Origin: Triops longicaudatus
Lineage: Eukaryota > Arthropoda > Branchiopoda > Notostraca > Triopsidae
NCBI GenBank assembly: GCA_022885665.1
Contig: JAGQDJ010000043.1
Location: forward strand, 310,001-374,000
Direction: 5' to 3'
Length of the DNA stretch: 64,000 nt
Within the stretch, counting starts at the first letter, position 1. Every line of letters begins with the position of its first letter. Below, one piece after another: positions 59,001 through 64,000 of this stretch. The translations under genes and the position numbers were made by a program. The notes under the pieces were generated by a model. That model was not told the origin of the DNA and did not search any database. It worked only from the letters and a program-made list of their open reading frames with translations.

Positions 59001-62000
59001 AGACTATTATAAGGAAATTCGATGAGCAAAGTGAGTATTACTCAGTTCATCTTACAAAATCTACAAATACCTCTAGCTTTGCTTTCTTTTAATTTCCATT
59101 GTATTATTTTGCCTTCTTTGATTATGCAGAGATTCTAGAGTTCTACCGTAGGAGTTCCGAAACTCACTAGCTTGTTATTTATGTCATTTAAAATCCCACA
59201 ACTCTATCTGTTTGGAATAGGAAAGACAGCTAACGCTTCGAACGCAAACGGTCCAAAAAGCCAAGCGCCAAATCAACGCTTGAGGCGTCATATACGTCCA
59301 GTGTAAACCCATGTTCCTTGTCATTTCCCGAGCTAAAAATCGAAATGCAAAAGTAGGGCGGCCGTCACATGCCTCTCCGAGCATACAGTTCTGACAAAAG
59401 CTAAATAGGAACGGGTGGCTCATGTTCCATTGAACACTACAGTTAAAGGGTAGCACCGAGTTCGATCGATAACTTTATGGACTCTTTTACTGTTAAGCCA
59501 CAGCAAATGGTCTTCTCGGTCGCCGTCATCTATTTCTCCCCACTAACAACAGCAGCAAAAGCCCACCCGTAGCTCCCAAGTCCCTGCTTTTTCTTTTGTC
59601 AGTAATACAACTCTGCATCCTTCATCCTTTGGTGTTCGCTGTGGCTCCCCGAACGCTCTAATGTACGTGACAATATCTACTAACATTATATGCGACACTG
59701 TATCACATTCAACAATCCTTTGACAATACTCGATTCAACATACTTGGCATTATTCCTAATAAGACCATTACAAAAGAAGTTCTCAAAAAGAAACCAAAGA
59801 AAAAGGAATATTAGTTTGTCCGGAAAATATGACAGGACGGCGTGACGTCACGTGTTTAGTGTCTTCAATTCCCTATATGGCTGTTCATCCCGCATAATAC
59901 CGAAGCCACTCCACAAAAGCGAAGGGTGAGTGCACTTCTTGTGCGCCTCATCCGAATAAAGGGCGTCATGGGATGGTTTTACTGGGAGATATTGTCGTAC
60001 TTTTTACTCGCCCTAGCAGCTGCACAGAAATATACGAAGACCACGGTCCTAAGCTGGGACAGATACGCACTAAATCAGGCGGACAGGTTCTCTTAAATGA
60101 GTCGCCCTCGCTGTCCAATCTCGGACATGGGAACTCTGAGCTGTACATCTAATTGTTTCAAGTCCATTTTTTTCTACTTTGGCTTTCCCTCTTCTTCGCC
60201 AGTAACGTACCACTATTTCCTACTACACGCAATAGGAGGACCAGAAAAAATAACACATAATTATAAGAAACCAGCAAGAATGAATTTCTATTGAAAATCG
60301 GCCTATCATGTCGAGCACAAGTCTTTGGTTAGCCAATAGTGACAGTCTGTTAGTCAAGACTAATTATACACGACAGTCATGAAGTCCCCTATGATCTCCG
60401 GAGTCAGCCAAAAAGCTTCTAAGATTTCGGAGATGTTGATCGCCAATATCCATTAACGGAAGTGTGAGCAATGCATATTACTGGGAGACGGGAAAAAATG
60501 TGCAAGATCCTGGAAAAAAAAGATGCAATGAAGTCACCCCCAACAAGTTTTGTTTATCGTAACCGTTATCGGAAACATAACAAAACCTAAGTCTTTACTA
60601 TTTTCATGTGTCCCAATCCACCTTCCTTTCCCGAGAAGACTCTCATAAAAGAATAGTTGTGAACCTTTTAAAATCATACAGTATATTTTACTACTTTTAG
60701 CATACACGAAAAACGATAAAAAGCATTGCACTATCAGAGAGTTCTCTTTGGCCTACTCTTCCTTTATTTTTCCTTGTGTCAGAAAAATACACTAAAACTT
60801 GGTCTTTACGTTTTCTTTCCGAGTGGCGAGACATAAAGCTTACTCTGTTATTATTTTTTAAAATTAGTAAAGGACTCATCGTATGCCAAAAATTTGACTT
60901 TGAAATTTGGGAAGGTAGGAGGTGCCGGGTGACGTATTGTTTGATTGGTGCTTCGAACTTGGGAGATTCCGATATTTTTCCCCCTTGTACAGTAAGAGTG
61001 CATCTAAGGAAAAAGTGGGCATGGGTCCAATTAGGCTGCCTAACAGCATCTTGCAGTAACCTCAAAACATTACGTGACGGATATGACAGCAATGATTCAA
61101 AACAAGTATCACCATCAACATTCTGATTACAGCTAAAAATTCCGACAAACTGTTGCAAAAAATCATGTTGTAAGACAAAAAGTCGTCCATTGGATGCAGT
61201 TGAATTTCGAAAGGTGTGACGGACGCGTCAAGTGCTCGCCATTTAGAAAAGCTTGTTTAAAAATGTATACGCTTTAGAGAATTTCGATGAGGAATTAAAC
61301 ACTACGAAAAGCGAATTTGGTAAAATTCAGTGAAAAGCTATGTGCATTGATCAGGAGTTTAATTTCGGGGATTTTGCCGAGAACATGTCAAAATATTCTT
61401 TAGCCGAATAAGTTTGCTCGATAAAAAATAAACACAAATACGGGTAATTTTAAGATTCTTTTTCGTTGCGTATATAAGAAATGATAAGTTCCCCCTAGTG
61501 CTCCGAAACTATTCAAGACTCTTCCGGAAACATCACCTGTATACGTACTCCGGGCATTGTGCAGCATAGCATTTCCTATCAATTAAATTTTGAAGAATAT
61601 GTAGCAATGTTTGCGAAGTAGATGTCAACTCAACCCATGTAAATTGGTCATATGAGCGTACGTTTTCGCACGCGCGAGCGTCCTTTCAAACAAAATAGAG
61701 CGGTCTTGGACAAACATAAAAAAAAAAGGGTTTCGTTCTCCCGTTTTGCAATAGAAGGGTTCACTGGCTTCACCCAAGGCAAACAAGCCTCCATGCCAAA
61801 ACTCACCCTAAAAACTGGCTGTCTTTTCTAGGGAGGGAAGCAGAGCTTTGAAATAAGAACGAAAATGTCACCTTGCAAATTGCTAGGCAACTACAATGAC
61901 TGGCAGCTTGGCTGCCTTTTGGGGGGAGGCCACATACGGTTGCATGTTGTATAACGTACCGAAGTTTTGCACCATGTTTATGAGTCACGCTGTCGCCGGT

Positions 62001-64000
62001 TTTGTGAGGCCCCCTAAGCATCTTACCTCAGACGAGGCAGCGGATTCGTCCTACTTGCCTCAGGCAACAGCAGTGTCATTCAGAAAAAAAGGCCCATTTA
62101 CCAAGCTTAAAATAGCTTTGAGGCGTGGTATAATTTTTCCTCCTTGAGCTTTTGATGTATGCGTGACATTTAAATTTTTAGATGGTGTGTGTCTGTGACT
62201 GAAAATGCTGCTTATAACGCTACAATAAAGCTACAGCAAAAGAAAAGAAGCATTTTTCGCCTACGACAAAATGTTTATATTTGACAAGATAGCCACGGCC
62301 CAAGAAGGCTTCCACCACATTTCCCCTCACACACAACATCCTGACAACAAAGAAAGAGAGAAAGAAAGGCAGCCCAGCACTCAGCAAAGTTAGGGTAACT
62401 ATGTCTACAATTTTCATGGCTTATTTCCGAAAGCAACAATATTTCGTACAACGGGAAGCTTTTTCTATAAAAGCCAAAGAAGAAAAGTCGGAAGACGATG
62501 TTTTGCATGGCCAAACTTAATTCACGAAGCTTCACTACAAACAAGTCTGAGTGCTAGGGAAGTATAGTGAAAAAAAAAGGAATAAATAATATAGCACAGA
62601 GAGAATGTTCTTAGTCACTTTGAAAGAGCCTAATTCTTAGCTAGCCATGGAAAGCTAGATGATTTTGTTCAATCTTTTTGGCATAAAAGGCAAAGCTAAT
62701 AAAAGCAAAAGCCTTGTTTGCTTGAAAGCGCTATGTTGGGCAAAATTTTCGTCATTCACCAGCACTTTTCTTTCCAGATATGGCTTATGTGCACAACTGC
62801 GAAAAGGGGGATTTGTTGTCTTGGCTGTTGGCTTTTCTGGCTGCGGAGACACACAGACAAGGGAGTGCGTGTGAGAGAGATGCAGCAGAAAACGAATGAC
62901 GAACGGAGGGCTTATTCGTGCTATTTATAAGTCTTGGTTAACCACACAAGATAACTTACCCAGTTTCCTTTCTTCCTCTGCTTCACTGTCTAATACCAAT
63001 TTGATTCCTACCCCCACAACCCTCTAGTTCTCCTTTTTGGCTTACGGTGTCTCTAAAAAGTTCAGGCCCCAATTTACATAGTAACAGCTCCTAAAAATAG
63101 CCCGTCTTTTGTTACGCAAGGATCTTAGCTTCAATTTGATCACCTTGTCTGGAAAACTCCAAATTTTCCACTAATTTCCCTAAAAAGAAATCGACTTAAA
63201 GACTCATTAGGTTAAAAGAACGCCACAAATGAGTTTTTCTAGCTTCTTTTTTAAGGATGTTTCCCGTCTTTGCTCACCCATTAATTATCCCTAGCTGTCA
63301 AGAGCGTATTTTCAACTCAACAGAAAAATATTCGACTCTGCCTATATCGGAAAATACCCAACAGAAAAAAGTCTAAGACGAAAGTTTTCCTCGCCTGAGA
63401 GGACTGAATCGCACCAACTGTTGGCTAAGTTCCTGGATTAATTTCGGCTGACTCTGTTCTGATTACTTGGAAAAGGACAGGGGATTATAAAAAGTGAAAA
63501 AAAGTTTGCAAGCCCTTAAGTTTTGTTTGTTACCATAACTCTAAACAGCGGCGACAAGGATGAGTGCGTTGAACTCTCTAAGAGATAATAATGACTTTTA
63601 CTATGTTTTCGTTACCAATCTAAACTTCAGGTTAAGCAGGGTTAAGTGTATCTTCATTTAAAATTGAGACATAGGGTATAAATCATACCGACTGAAAATT
63701 GCAGCATTGGCCATTGAAAACCTGAAAGAAGCCTAAAGCGCCAGAAAAAATTTCCATACAATGGAGTGAAATGTTTTAAAAGCATTTTTATCCGCTAACA
63801 TTTAAAAGGGCGATACAGGGCGATACTGAATCAACGCCCATTTAGAAAGTCACTGGAATTGGCGAATTACATTGGGACAGCTACTTGTTTAATTTAGCTT
63901 TGATTTTCAAAGTAATATTTTTTGGGGGAAATTCGATACTGCATAAGTTTTCCAACTTCCAACGTAATAATTTATTAAAATTACATCAATATGTGCGTCA
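53081..64000. other. Downstream DNA without a recognised gene
   Basis: About 11 kb with no exon, domain or RNA gene that I can identify on either strand. A somewhat GC-richer patch lies at 57.5-60.2 kb. The longest open frames (60697-61158 on minus, 58296-58679 on plus) have no known motif and overlap open frames on the other strand. A composite CRE plus E-box (TGACGTCA 59843-59850 overlapping CACGTG 59849-59854) is present. The stretch may be intergenic or part of a neighbouring gene's intron. Confidence 0.45.

Noticed and set aside
60697..61158. 153-aa minus-strand open frame
   Set aside because: No domain or homologue recognised, and a long open frame on the other strand (60776-61126) overlaps it, as expected by chance.
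1..64000. CRISPR array, phage, bacterial operon or rRNA/tRNA genes
   Set aside because: Introns, splice signals and a DLG gene show animal DNA; no regularly spaced repeats, operon structure or convincing tRNA/rRNA signature was seen.

Overview
The window is eukaryotic, animal nuclear DNA. It is AT-rich (roughly 60% or more by eye) and mostly non-coding. One multi-exon gene is recognisable, along with several short DNA transposons, microsatellites and homopolymer tracts. The gene is a plus-strand discs-large (DLG) family MAGUK scaffold of the dlg1 / SAP97 / PSD-95 group. Its HOOK region resembles Drosophila Dlg, and the whole window carries a single DLG-like locus, so an invertebrate, probably an arthropod or other protostome, is the best guess. 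I cannot place the species more precisely. Introns range from 65 nt to about 16 kb. Nothing in the window is prokaryotic.

Layout. 1-11.4 kb: no recognised gene; a near-perfect hairpin (1521-1573), a TA-flanked MITE (1632-1862), a pogo/Tigger-like MITE (5098-5256), an (ATT)n microsatellite, a hAT MITE with perfect ends and an 8-bp target duplication (7747-7954), and two copies of an unclassified short repeat, one flanked by a 21-bp direct repeat (9813-9922; 10949-11060). 11.4-13.17 kb: a more GC-rich stretch that probably holds the promoter and 5' UTR of the DLG isoform seen here, ending in a first coding exon that encodes MNCCNCCFR. 13.2-39.6 kb: two very long introns holding one small exon (23322-23501), a PIF/Harbinger-like element (21247-22173), a neighbouring fold-back (21087-21228) and two candidate alternative first exons (around 31.3-32.0 kb and 33352-33417). 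39.6-52.1 kb: fourteen further coding exons with PDZ1, PDZ2, PDZ3, SH3, HOOK and the guanylate-kinase-like domain, ending at a stop at 52142-52144. 52.1-64 kb: a probable 3' UTR, then intergenic or unrecognised DNA.

With the listed exon boundaries, the spliced reading frame closes without a break from ATG 13148 to TGA 52144. It gives 792 aa, or 772 aa if the internal donor of exon 2 is used, or 866 aa if translation starts at 12926. All junctions between exons 1 and 5 are phase 0, so alternative N-termini could be joined without a frameshift. No L27 domain is visible. The isoform encoded here therefore looks like the alpha type, with a cysteine-rich N-terminus that could be palmitoylated; an L27 (beta) first exon, if present, may lie upstream of the window. 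I found no convincing sign of a wholly new biological system. The points most worth checking are the cysteine-rich N-terminus, alternative splicing of exon 2, the candidate alternative first exons and the short mobile elements.
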